Assembly: GCF_030695035.1 (NCBI RefSeq) | Contig: NZ_JAUYTT010000008.1 | Location: 806,001 to 870,000, forward strand | Direction of reading: 5' to 3' | Length of the DNA stretch: 64,000 nucleotides | From: Frigidibacter sp. | Lineage (GTDB): Bacteria > Pseudomonadota > Alphaproteobacteria > Rhodobacterales > Rhodobacteraceae | Shown here: positions 1 through 8,600 of the stretch, piece by piece | How positions within the stretch are numbered: the stretch's first letter is position 1 | Layout: each line of letters starts with the position of its first letter | Position numbers and translations under genes: made by a program | Notes under the pieces: generated by a model | The model's database searches: none | Told to the model about the DNA's origin: nothing | Seen by the model: the letters and a program-made list of their open reading frames with translations, nothing else

Positions 1-565
1 GGACGTTCTGCAGCTCGATCCACTCCTCATGCTCGCCGGCATGAAGGCCCTGCACGCATTTCTTTTCCTCGCCAATATCCATGCCGAGGTCGCGGTAATC
101 GAAATCGGTGGAGGCCTTGAGGCTGTCGAACAGCGATTGCGGGTGGATGCCGTGGCGTAGGTGCTTCCAGGGCACGAAGCCCGAGACCACATAGCCATCG
201 ATCTGCGGCGGCGGCGCGTAGCCGTAGAAGTTGAGCGCGGTGCCGCGCATCTTGTGGCGGTTGACCATGGCGAACACCGTCTCGCAATGGTTGTCGCGGC
301 GGTCGTTGACCTTCAGGTAGACGCTGCCATCGTCCAGATAGGCGGGGCGCAGGAAGTCGTAGATGCCATGCACCTCTGGGCTGCGCCCGGTGGTCATCGA
401 GGTCCAGGCCGGCGGGGTCAGCGGGTTGCGGGTGGACATCAGCTGCGCAGCAGTGCCGCCGCGGATCAGGCTGGTGAGGAAGGGCAGCACGCCTTGCTGC
501 GACAGCGGACGGAGCAGCGAAAAGGTCGCGCCATCCAGACCGATCATCAAAACCCGATTCGTCAC
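1..565 (-). CDS. Type I phosphodiesterase / nucleotide pyrophosphatase family protein (partial, N-terminal part)
   Basis: Only the first 188 codons are present; the gene runs off the left edge. The start is a GTG at 565 with a strong GGAGGG five bases upstream, which decides the start. The N terminus carries MIGLDGATF followed by a TPPAWTSM stretch at about residue 50, the pattern of alkaline-phosphatase-superfamily type I phosphodiesterases: the Asp binds metal and the Thr/Ser region supplies the nucleophile. No signal peptide is visible in this part. Its substrate is unknown. It lies at the edge of the lipid/sulfotransferase locus and could belong to it, which is inference from position only. 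Family assignment is fairly secure; function is not. Confidence 0.8.
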   Translation of the reverse strand, partial: MTNRVLMIGLDGATFSLLRPLSQQGVLPFLTSLIRGGTAAQLMSTRNPLTPPAWTSMTTGRSPEVHGIYDFLRPAYLDDGSVYLKVNDRRDNHCETVFAMVNRHKMRGTALNFYGYAPPPQIDGYVVSGFVPWKHLRHGIHPQSLFDSLKASTDFDYRDLGMDIGEEKKCVQGLHAGEHEEWIELQNV

Positions 566-819
566 AACAACCCTCCAAAAATCCAGACGGTGCAGGTTGC
601 GGCCCCCGAAATCGGATACGGGCACGCCCCCTTTAAGCGCATATTCAATAAGATCAGGGCCTAACAGACTCTTTCCAACGCTGCAACGCTGCCGTGCGGC
701 GGCCGGCGAAAAGCTGCGGCGGGTGGCGGGTGCGCAGCAGCTGCGCCGCGCGGCACACTTGTCAGACTGTGCCGCCCGCTCTAGACCAAAGCCAAGGCAC
801 CACGATCAAGGAGAGCGCC
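566..819. promoter_or_regulatory. Divergent intergenic region with a GCGCAGC-A-GCTGCGC palindrome
   Basis: This 254-base gap separates the minus-strand phosphodiesterase from the plus-strand 112-aa gene and must hold the promoters of both. A 7-base-arm palindrome, GCGCAGC-A-GCTGCGC, lies at 732-746. A TTGTCA hexamer at about 758 could be a -35 element for the plus-strand gene. No other structure was seen. Confidence 0.3.
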
Positions 820-1158
820 ATGAACCGACCCCTCGCCGCAGAACCGGGCCCTGATGCAGCGCCCGGCACGCAAGAGGGCGGCACAGCGGCGCGGAACGAA
901 GGATCGGCCAAGATCGTCTCGGACGCGATGCGCGACCAGAAGCTGCGGCAAGAACGGCTGCGCCATGTGCAGGAGTTTCTGACCAGCCCGGTGTTCATCG
1001 ACATGCGCCAGCAGTCGATCACCGTGTCGGACAGCCCCGCAGAGCTGGCCGAGCGCAAGCGCGATCTGGATTATCGGATCGAGGTGCTGGAAGCGGTGCT
1101 GGCGCTGCTGATCGAAGAGCGTGACATGCTGGACCGGGTGGTTTCGTCGCAGGGATGA
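820..1158 (+). CDS. Conserved-looking hypothetical protein, 112 aa, coiled-coil C terminus
   Basis: The ATG at 820 follows AAGGAGAG at a normal distance, so the start is well supported. The first 35 residues are Ala/Gly/Pro-rich and probably disordered. The remainder is strongly helical and charged; residues 40-112 contain MRDQKLRQERLRHVQEF and a later ELAERKRDLDYRIEVLEAV heptad pattern suggesting a short coiled coil. There is no signal peptide or membrane segment. I do not recognise the family. It is monocistronic and convergent with the next gene, with a gap of only about 10 bases. Confidence 0.7.
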   Translation: MNRPLAAEPGPDAAPGTQEGGTAARNEGSAKIVSDAMRDQKLRQERLRHVQEFLTSPVFIDMRQQSITVSDSPAELAERKRDLDYRIEVLEAVLALLIEERDMLDRVVSSQG

Positions 1159-1168
1159 CGGGCCCCTT

Positions 1169-2083
1169 TCAGGAATATCCCATCGCCATGGCCTGATCTC
1201 GCAGCGCGGGGCGCAGCCCGCCCCCGTCCGGGCGCCAGGGCAGTGGGCCTTTCAGCGACACCGCCCCCGCGGCCGGCACTGCCGCCCGTAGCGCGGCAAG
1301 GTCCAGCACATCGCCGGCCAGATGCGCGCCGAACGGCCCCGGCCCGGCAAAGGCCGAGTCCTCGGGCCGCAGCATCCGCGCAACCGCTGCCGCATCCGCG
1401 GGCAATGCCAGCGCTCCGGCCAGCCCCGCCAGCGCAAGCGCCGGACCCGCTGCCAGATCCTCGACCCGCAGCGCGTGGAACCGCGATGGCGCCACCCCCG
1501 CGCGGAACACCGCCACACCAGCCTCGGCCATCGCCCACAGCTCCTGCGCATCGGGCATGGGGGGCGACACGCTGTCATCCACCGCGCCCATCAGCATCGC
1601 CGCCGCGCCGCCCGACTGGCCCATCACCGCCCGGCCCTGCGCCACCGGATGCATCTGCAGATGCACGAAATCGGCATCCGGAAACGTGGCCAGCAACCGC
1701 TCGGTCCCGCCCGGCTCGAACAGGGCCGAGGTAACCGGCGCCACCATCCGCCGCGGCGCGATCATCGCCGCCAGCCGCTGTGCCACGGCGCCCGTGGGCA
1801 GGTGCATATGCCGCGTCAGCCAGCGCCGCGCCATCTCCACCGAAGCCATGCTCTGCTCGCCCACCAGCAGATGCGACAGCGAGCGGAGCAGCCCGTGAAG
1901 CTGGCCCTGCCGCATTCCTGTCATCTCGCGCAGCAGGTTGTCCACCGTGCCCGACAGTTCCAGATTGCATTCCGGCAGATCATAGGCGCCGGGGTTGCGC
2001 CCCAGCGCCGCCACCAGCGTCTGCCCCGGCACCCCCGGCGCGGCCAGCACGAAGACCGGCGGGGGACGTGTCATATCGTGCAT
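1169..2083 (-). CDS. Sulfotransferase-like protein with degraded PAPS-binding motifs
   Basis: About 304 aa. It matches the sulfotransferase at 3398 in length and overall layout (PVFVLAAPG start, PECNLELSGT, a GEQ..ASVEMARRWL helix, the FPDADFVHLQMHP core, an ED.AFAGPGPFG C-terminal loop). The PAPS motifs are lost: the 5'-phosphosulfate loop PPRSFTS of the relative is APGVPGQT here, and the 3'-phosphate motif VRHPRSTGKS is QMHPVAQGRA. It is therefore probably catalytically inactive, or acts on another ligand. Start choice: ATG 2083 (MHDMT) or 2074 (MTRPP). Neither has a clear ribosome site, and the gene nearly abuts the esterase gene upstream, suggesting translational coupling. An in-frame TTG at 2119 is less likely. 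Confidence 0.7.
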   Translation of the reverse strand: MHDMTRPPPVFVLAAPGVPGQTLVAALGRNPGAYDLPECNLELSGTVDNLLREMTGMRQGQLHGLLRSLSHLLVGEQSMASVEMARRWLTRHMHLPTGAVAQRLAAMIAPRRMVAPVTSALFEPGGTERLLATFPDADFVHLQMHPVAQGRAVMGQSGGAAAMLMGAVDDSVSPPMPDAQELWAMAEAGVAVFRAGVAPSRFHALRVEDLAAGPALALAGLAGALALPADAAAVARMLRPEDSAFAGPGPFGAHLAGDVLDLAALRAAVPAAGAVSLKGPLPWRPDGGGLRPALRDQAMAMGYS

Positions 2084-2099
2084 CTGGCGTGTCCGTGCG

Positions 2100-3101
2100 T
2101 CAGAGGCCGTAGCGGCCAAAGAAGCGCACCAGTTCGCTGGTGGCGCTGATGTCCTGCGTCACCGCGCCGGACATGCGCGAGCGCCCGCCCGCCGAGCCCG
2201 GCCAGGTATGCCCGCCACCCTCGACCGTGTAGAAGGTCAACTCGGCCCCACCACTGCAAGAGCGGAACTGTTCCACCGACACCTCGGTGCCGTCCTTGGC
2301 GCGGTCAGGCACTGCCACCTGGCCGGTCGAGCCGCCGCAGCCATCCACCCCCGCCCAAAACGCCTTGGTCTGCTCGTAGGACAGAACCTCGCCGCCCGCG
2401 CCCATGCCAAGCGCCTTCAGCGATTTGATCTCGCCGCCCGCATAGGGCATCAGATTGTCTGCGGTGCCATTGAAGAACATCATCGGCACGGGGCGCGCGG
2501 GCGAACAGCTGGCGCGCAGATCGGCCGGCATGTTCGCCACCACCACGCCAAAGGCGCGGAAGCTGCCGGCGGCATCGCAGGCCAGCCGCTGCGTCATCAG
2601 GCCCCCGTTCGACAGGCCCGAGGCGAAAACGCGCGAGCTGTCCACCCCGAAGCGCGCCGAGGCATCCGCGATCACCGCGCGCAAGAAGCCCACATCGTCG
2701 ATGTTGGACCGGGTGCTGGCCCGCCCGTCATTCCATTGCTTGCCATCCGAATTGGGGAACAGCGCGACGAAGCCGACCTGATCGGCAGCGCTGGTCATGC
2801 CGGTGGTGGAGGCGATTCCCTCGCCACTGCCCTGCCCGCCATGCAGCACCATCACCGCCGAAAGCCCGCCGCGCCCCTGCGCCCCGCGCGGCACATAGAC
2901 GTAGTAGGACCGCGGCCGGCCCTGAAAGCTCATCTCCACCAGCTGCATCCCGGCGACGCTGGAAGGGGCTGCGGGGGCGGCAGCGCGGGCGGCGCGGCGC
3001 TCTTTGATGGCATCGCGGATCGGCCTGTCCTGCGCCGCGGCGCAGCCAAGGGTCGCGGCGATGGCAAGGGTGGTGGTTGCAATCAGGAAGATTCGGCGCA
3101 T
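2100..3101 (-). CDS. Secreted LpqC / PHB-depolymerase-like esterase
   Basis: This 333-aa alpha/beta-hydrolase is related to polyhydroxybutyrate depolymerases and feruloyl esterases (LpqC/Fae family). Visible elements are the oxyanion region MVLHGGQGSGE, the nucleophile elbow GLSNGG, the acid region FNGTADNLMPY and the catalytic histidine in GGGHTWPG. The N terminus (MRRIFL, then a hydrophobic stretch to CAAAQ) is a Sec signal peptide, so the enzyme acts in the periplasm or outside. The start at ATG 3101 is fixed by AGGAG eight bases upstream; an ATG at 3116 overlaps that ribosome site. It is cotranscribed with the degenerate sulfotransferase-like gene. It may cleave an ester in the locus product, but this is inference. 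Confidence 0.85.
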   Translation of the reverse strand: MRRIFLIATTTLAIAATLGCAAAQDRPIRDAIKERRAARAAAPAAPSSVAGMQLVEMSFQGRPRSYYVYVPRGAQGRGGLSAVMVLHGGQGSGEGIASTTGMTSAADQVGFVALFPNSDGKQWNDGRASTRSNIDDVGFLRAVIADASARFGVDSSRVFASGLSNGGLMTQRLACDAAGSFRAFGVVVANMPADLRASCSPARPVPMMFFNGTADNLMPYAGGEIKSLKALGMGAGGEVLSYEQTKAFWAGVDGCGGSTGQVAVPDRAKDGTEVSVEQFRSCSGGAELTFYTVEGGGHTWPGSAGGRSRMSGAVTQDISATSELVRFFGRYGL

Positions 3102-3397
3102 CAAAAAGCTCCTCATCGGGTGTTCAAAAGGTATTCCGTCAGAAAGTTCCGCTGCGGCAACGCGGCGGCGCGGCGCGGGTTCCGCGGCCCCGCAAAGAAA
3201 GCCACGTCCTGCAACGCAGGTTATTGCCTGCCCGCTAATCCCGCAAGCAAGCATCCATGGGGCGCTGGCGGAATCCTGCGCACAACGTTGCTTTGATCGC
3301 CGCGCAAGGCTATGACGAAAGTCGGCAATTTAGGGCTGGCGCGGATTCGGCGCCGGCGGCCGCGAGAAGCTGTTGCATATTTTGCAGAAAGTCACAG
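3102..3397. promoter_or_regulatory. Divergent promoter region between esterase and sulfotransferase genes
   Basis: These 296 bases separate divergently transcribed genes and hold both promoters. The stretch is slightly richer in A+T near 3310-3400 than its surroundings. I see no convincing palindrome, terminator or small gene in it. Confidence 0.35.
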
Positions 3398-4285
3398 ATG
3401 CCCGATCCGTTGTTCATCATTGCGCCGCCCCGGTCCTTCACCTCGGTGATCGGCGGCATGATCGGGCAGCATCCCCAGGTCTATGGTATGCCAGAGGTGA
3501 ACCTGTCGCATGGCGACACCCTGGGCGAGATCTGGAACTCGCTGACCGCCGCGCTGAACTTCGGCACCGCCGGGCTGCTGCGCCTGCTGGCCGAACTGCA
3601 TGAGGGCGAGCAGAGCGAAGAAGCGGTCATCCGCGCCCGCCACTGGATCCAGCGTCGGTTGCACTGGTCCACCGCCAAGGTCTTCGCCCATATCTCCGAG
3701 GCTGCGGGCGGCAAGATGCTGGTCGACAAAAGCCCGCGCAACACCATGAAGGTCGAGAACCTGCAGCGGCTGCACCGGATGTTTCCGGCCGCCAGCTTCC
3801 TTCATCTGGTCCGCCATCCCCGTAGTACCGGCAAATCGACGCTGGAGCTGCTGAAGGCCTATGGAGCCGGCGGCGCCTCGCGCCGGGCCGAGTTCGATCC
3901 CGAACAGGTCTGGCTGCGCTCGCAGAGCCACATCCTTGAGTTCTCGCGCGAGCTGGCGGTGGGCCAATACATGCGGATCAAGGGCGAGATGATGCTGGCC
4001 GATCCGATGCTCTATCTGCCGCAGATCTGCGACTGGCTGGGCCTGTCTTCGGATGCCGCCAGCATCGAGGCGATGCTGCATCCCGAAACCTCGCCCTTCG
4101 CCTGTATCGGCCCGCCCTCGGCGCCCTTCGGCAATGACCCCAACTTCCTCAACGCCCCGGCGCTGGATATGGCGCGGCTGGCGCGGATCACCGAACCCTC
4201 GCTGGAGGGCGATGTCGACTGGCGCCCGGGCGAGCAGTTCAGCAAGCCCGTCATGCGGCTGTCGCGGCAATTTGGATACGGATGA
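3398..4285 (+). CDS. Sulfotransferase family protein (PAPS-dependent)
   Basis: This 295-aa cytoplasmic sulfotransferase should move sulfate from PAPS to a hydroxyl or amine of a small molecule or lipid. The 5'-phosphosulfate-binding loop is PPRSFTS at residues 10-16, next to the N terminus. The 3'-phosphate-binding segment is VRHPRSTGKS, with Arg139 and Ser143, after a KSPRNT motif typical of the PF13469 type. The start at ATG 3398 places the P-loop at its usual distance from the N terminus; the ribosome site (AGAAAG) is weak. It forms a two-gene operon with the propeller protein four bases downstream. It is the intact member of the pair with the gene at 1169, and lies next to the giant lipid/polyketide synthases. 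Confidence 0.85.
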   Translation: MPDPLFIIAPPRSFTSVIGGMIGQHPQVYGMPEVNLSHGDTLGEIWNSLTAALNFGTAGLLRLLAELHEGEQSEEAVIRARHWIQRRLHWSTAKVFAHISEAAGGKMLVDKSPRNTMKVENLQRLHRMFPAASFLHLVRHPRSTGKSTLELLKAYGAGGASRRAEFDPEQVWLRSQSHILEFSRELAVGQYMRIKGEMMLADPMLYLPQICDWLGLSSDAASIEAMLHPETSPFACIGPPSAPFGNDPNFLNAPALDMARLARITEPSLEGDVDWRPGEQFSKPVMRLSRQFGYG

Positions 4286-4289
4286 TCGC

Positions 4290-5669
4290 ATGAGCATTCT
4301 TGATGCGGCCCAGTTCCAGCCGGTCGCCACCGGCGGCCTTGGCCACCCCGGCAGCACGCTGGCCCATTCGATGGCCTGGTTCCGGGATGCGCTCTATCTC
4401 GGCACCAGCTCTCCCAGCACCCGCGGGCCCGAGGATCTGGGCCGCATCCATCGGCTCGATCCGGCCACCGGGGAGTGGGCCGAGGTGTTTGCGGCGCCGG
4501 TCCTGCCGCTCGATGACATTGCGCAGGCGCGGGCGGCCTGGCTGGGCAGCGGCGGCGGCGGCGGGATGCGGCGCCAGCACGCCACGGCCGGGGCGATGGG
4601 CGAGCATTTCGGCATCCGCTCCATGACCGTCTTCCAGGGCGCCAGCGATGCCGCCCCCTGCCTCTACGCCGGCACCATGTCGATCTGGGGCGGGCAGGTG
4701 CTGCGGTCCGAGGATGGGACCACCTTCGCCCCGGTGATGGCGCCCGGAAATGGCGATGACACGGTGATGTCCTTCCGCGGGCTGACTGTCTTTGGCGGGC
4801 GCCTCTTTGCCTCGCCCGCCGGCACGATCACCGAAGAGCGGATCGACCGCAACCTTGCGCCGCAGGCGGTGGTGCTGGTCAGCGACGACCCGGCCAGCGG
4901 CATCTGGACCGAGGCTTGCATCCCCGGCTTCGGCGATCCGGTCAACCGCGGTGTCTTCTCGCTTGGCTCCGCGCATGGCCATGTCTATGCGGGCACCGGC
5001 AGCCCCGCCCGCGGCTTCCAGCTGTGGCGCACCAGGGCCGAGGGCGATGCGCCCTACGCGTGGGAGCGGGTGCTGACCGACGGCGCCTTCCGCTTCAACC
5101 ACAACCTCTCCACCGCCGCGATGGCCGAATTCGGCGGCGATCTCTACATCGGCTCGGGCATCCCCGGGTTCGGCTATGACGTCGACAACGATGTCGGCCC
5201 CTGCGCCTGCGAGCTGATCCGCGTGCGCCAGGGTGGCAGCTGGGATCTGATCTTCGGCGAGCCGCGCTTTACCCCCGATGGGCTGAAAATCCCGCTTGCG
5301 GCGATGGGGCCGGGGCTTGGCGACCCCTACAACTCGGTGATCTGGTCGATGGGCGTGCATGACGGCGTACTCTATATCGGCACCCATAACTGGGAGCCCA
5401 ATGACATCGCCATGAACGGCGGCGGTGCGCCCCTGCGCGGCGGCTATCAGCTCTGGGGCAGCACGGATGGCGAGGCCTGGGTGCCGGTGCTGATCGACGG
5501 CAACGGCTCCGTCACCTCGACCGGGGTGCGCACGCTGCTGTCGACGCCAGTGGGGTTCTTCCTCGGCACCTCGAACCACACCAAGCTGCTGCAGACGCAA
5601 GCGCGCCTGCGCGGCGGCGGCGAGGATCTGGCAGAGGTTTCGGCGGGCTTCGACGTGTGGCTGGCCTGA
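4290..5669 (+). CDS. Beta-propeller-like protein of unknown function
   Basis: 459 aa, no signal peptide. The protein is built from repeated blade-like strands ending in similar short motifs: LYLGTSS, LYAGTMS, RLFASPAG, VYAGTGS, LYIGSGI, LYIGTHN and FFLGTSN. These occur about every 50-60 residues, with interspersed GYQLW / GFQLWR and EDGTTFAPV / TDGEAWVPV sequences. Six to seven blades fit a beta-propeller. ATG 4290 follows the sulfotransferase stop by four bases, so the two are translationally linked and probably act on the same substrate. I do not recognise the exact family. It could be a lyase or esterase-like propeller, or a binding protein. Confidence 0.75.
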   Translation: MSILDAAQFQPVATGGLGHPGSTLAHSMAWFRDALYLGTSSPSTRGPEDLGRIHRLDPATGEWAEVFAAPVLPLDDIAQARAAWLGSGGGGGMRRQHATAGAMGEHFGIRSMTVFQGASDAAPCLYAGTMSIWGGQVLRSEDGTTFAPVMAPGNGDDTVMSFRGLTVFGGRLFASPAGTITEERIDRNLAPQAVVLVSDDPASGIWTEACIPGFGDPVNRGVFSLGSAHGHVYAGTGSPARGFQLWRTRAEGDAPYAWERVLTDGAFRFNHNLSTAAMAEFGGDLYIGSGIPGFGYDVDNDVGPCACELIRVRQGGSWDLIFGEPRFTPDGLKIPLAAMGPGLGDPYNSVIWSMGVHDGVLYIGTHNWEPNDIAMNGGGAPLRGGYQLWGSTDGEAWVPVLIDGNGSVTSTGVRTLLSTPVGFFLGTSNHTKLLQTQARLRGGGEDLAEVSAGFDVWLA

Positions 5670-5683
5670 CGCGGTAGTGGCGC

Positions 5684-8600
5684 TTACCGCAGCGCCAGCG
5701 CCAGCACCGCCTCGCCCTGCCGGGCCAGTGCCACCTTCAGGCGGCCGGCCATCGGCGTGTCGACCTCTGCAGTGAACGAGCCCACCGTGGCCCCAGCAAC
5801 CAGCGCCTGCAGCACAAACGCCCGCGGCCGTCCGGTCAGCCCCTCGCCGATCGCCTTGGCCGCCGCCTCTTTCGCGCACCAGCCGGTCAGCAGCCGCGCG
5901 GCATCCTCGGCGCCGCCCGGCTGCGCCGCGGCCAGCATCGCGCGTTCGGCCGGGGCAAAGGCGCCCTCGGCCAAGAGGTCAGCCGAAATCCCCGCCGGAA
6001 ACTCCATGTCGATCCCCACCGCCTGTCCCGGCGGCGCGGCCACGGCAATCGCGGCGCCCCCCGCATGGGCCAGTGACAGCTCGGGCAGCAGGGCAGACTC
6101 CCCCGCCGCCACCAGATAGGGCTTGCCGCCCGCCCCCACCGCAATCTCGATATCCGCAGGCAGCAGCGCCAGCCTGCACTGCTGCAAGATCCACGCCCGC
6201 GCCGCCTCTTTCAGCGCGATCCGCCCCATGATCCAGTCGCGCCGGCGCTTGCCCGGCCCGGTCATCGCCGCAAAGGCCTCGCGCTCGGCGCCCGACAGGA
6301 TCGTCGCCGCCAGCACGCGCATCCAGATCCCGCCCGCATCCTCGAGGAACCCCGGCGGGAAGGCGGGCACCTGCCAGACCAGAACCCCCGCCGGCTGCCC
6401 CGCGAACAGCCCCTGCGCCTCGGCCCCATACCACGCCTCTCGCGGGCGATAGCGCGCCTGATAGAAGCTGTGCGGCACCCGGAAGAAGCGGTCCTTCCAG
6501 CCCGAGGCGCGCATCAGAACCGTGCCATCCGGCGCGGTGCAGGTGAACTCGCCCTGCAGGAACCGGGCCTTGGCCGGGTCCGCGCCCGGCCGCCCCTCGG
6601 AATCGAGGAACCCTATCCGCCCCTCCAGCACCGCCCCCGCCGTCGCCTCCTCGCGCGCCGCGGGAAGGTCGATCCGGTCGATGCTGGAGGGGAAAGAGCT
6701 GAAATCCGTCCCCAGCCCCTGCGCGATCCAGAAGGCGGTGACATGGCCCGTGAGGTCCAGCAGCACCGGGTTCAGCAGCAACCCTTCCGGCGCGGAGGGC
6801 CCCCAGCCGAAGAACCCGTCCAGCGGCGTATCGGCCAGCTCGGCATCGAGCCCGCCGCCATCCCAGGCGATCAGGCGGCGGATGCCCTGGAACAGCGGCC
6901 CGTGGAACATGCCGGTGGTGTAGAGCTCGTCATCCCGCCACCGCGGCGGGCGCGGCGCGGCCAAGGGGGCCAGCGCCGGCAACGGCGCGCCCTCGGCGGC
7001 CACCACCTCGGCCTCGAACAGCAGCGACGTGCCGCGCAGCAGCCGCGCCGCCACGCGCAGGCCACCGCTCGGGTCCACCACCAGCTCCGCTTCGGTCGTC
7101 AGCGTCGCGGGGCCGGCGTCGAAGGCGATCCAGTCTCGCGCCCGCACATTCTCCAACCGCGCCGGCATCGCCCCGGTCAGCACCGCCGCCGCCTCTGCCG
7201 CCATTTCAAGGCTGACCGCCAGCGGCAACACCGGCAGCGCCATCAAGGATGGGTCGCTGTCCGACACCTGGGCGGCGTAGAGCACGTGATGGGCGAGGAA
7301 CGGGTCCGCCTCGGGGTCGAAATCGCTCTCGGCCAGCAACCGCGCGCCGTCATTGTGGAGGAGGCGATGGAGCAGCGGCGGGTGCCAGCCTTCGGGCTTC
7401 GCTGCGCCACCAAGCGCCGCCTCGGTGACGCTGCCCGCCGTATCCAGAAACCGCTGCATCAGATCGAAATGCCCGCCGATCAGCGTGGCGGGTTCGAAGA
7501 CCGGACGCGAAGCCGCCACCGGTAGCGCGGCCTCGGCGGGCACAACCGCCGGAGCTACGGGCCCCGAAGGCGCCAAAGCTGCCGCCAGTTCCGCCGCCAC
7601 ATCGTCGGGCAGGCGCAGGAACGGCAGATGGTTGTCGATCACCCGGTCGCGCGAGGGGCGCGGTGCGGCGGTCAGGTCCATCGCGGGCACCCGCCCGTCA
7701 TACAACGCGGCCACGTCGAAATCCCGCCCCGCCACCCAGATCCGCCCCAGCGTCTGCAGCAATTGCCCCAGCCCCTGCTTGCGGCGGCTGTCGGTCGCCA
7801 GCGCCAGTGCGTCGCGGCCCTTCAGCGCATCCTCGACAAAGCCGGTGAGGTTGGCCGAAGGGCCGACCTCGACGAACAGCCGCACGCCATCGTCGTGCAG
7901 CGCCTCCACCGTTTCGGTGAAGCGCACCCGGCTGGCCCATTGCTTCGCCGCCAGCGTGCGGATCTCGCCCGGGTCCAGCGGCATCGGCGCGGCGGTGGCG
8001 CAGGACCAGATCGGCAGGCGCGGCGCGCGGAACTCCATGCGCCGATAGACCCCCAGCACCTGCTCGGCCACCGGCGCGAACAGCGGCGTGTGATAGGGCC
8101 GGTCGAAGGGCAGGAAGGCGCACATGCCCCCCATCTGCCGCAGCTCGCCCGCCACCCGCTCCATAACGTCGCGCGGGCCATAGAGCACCGACTGGTGCTG
8201 GCAATTGTCCAGCGCCAGATGAAGGTCGGCCTCGCGCCCGACCAGCGCCAGCACCTCGGCCCGCGGCACCGCACCCACGGTCAGCAGCGCGCCCCCGGCA
8301 ATGCCGCCCGCGGCGGCGATGCCCTTGTAGAGATCATTGAGCGCCCGGATGCGCAGCGCAAACTCCTCGCGGTCCTCCGACGCGCCAAGCACCCCCGCCG
8401 CCGCCAGCGCCGAATGCTCGCCGCTGGAATGGCCCACCACCACATCGGGCTGCAGCCCCAGCCGCCCCAGCACCGCCGACAGCGCCTGCGCGGCGATGAA
8501 CACCGATTCCGACCCCAGCTCCAGCCCGAACAGCCGGTCCTTGAGCGTTGCCGCCAGCTCCGGCGCCAGCGTCGTCGGCGGCGGGAACACGGATGCCGAG

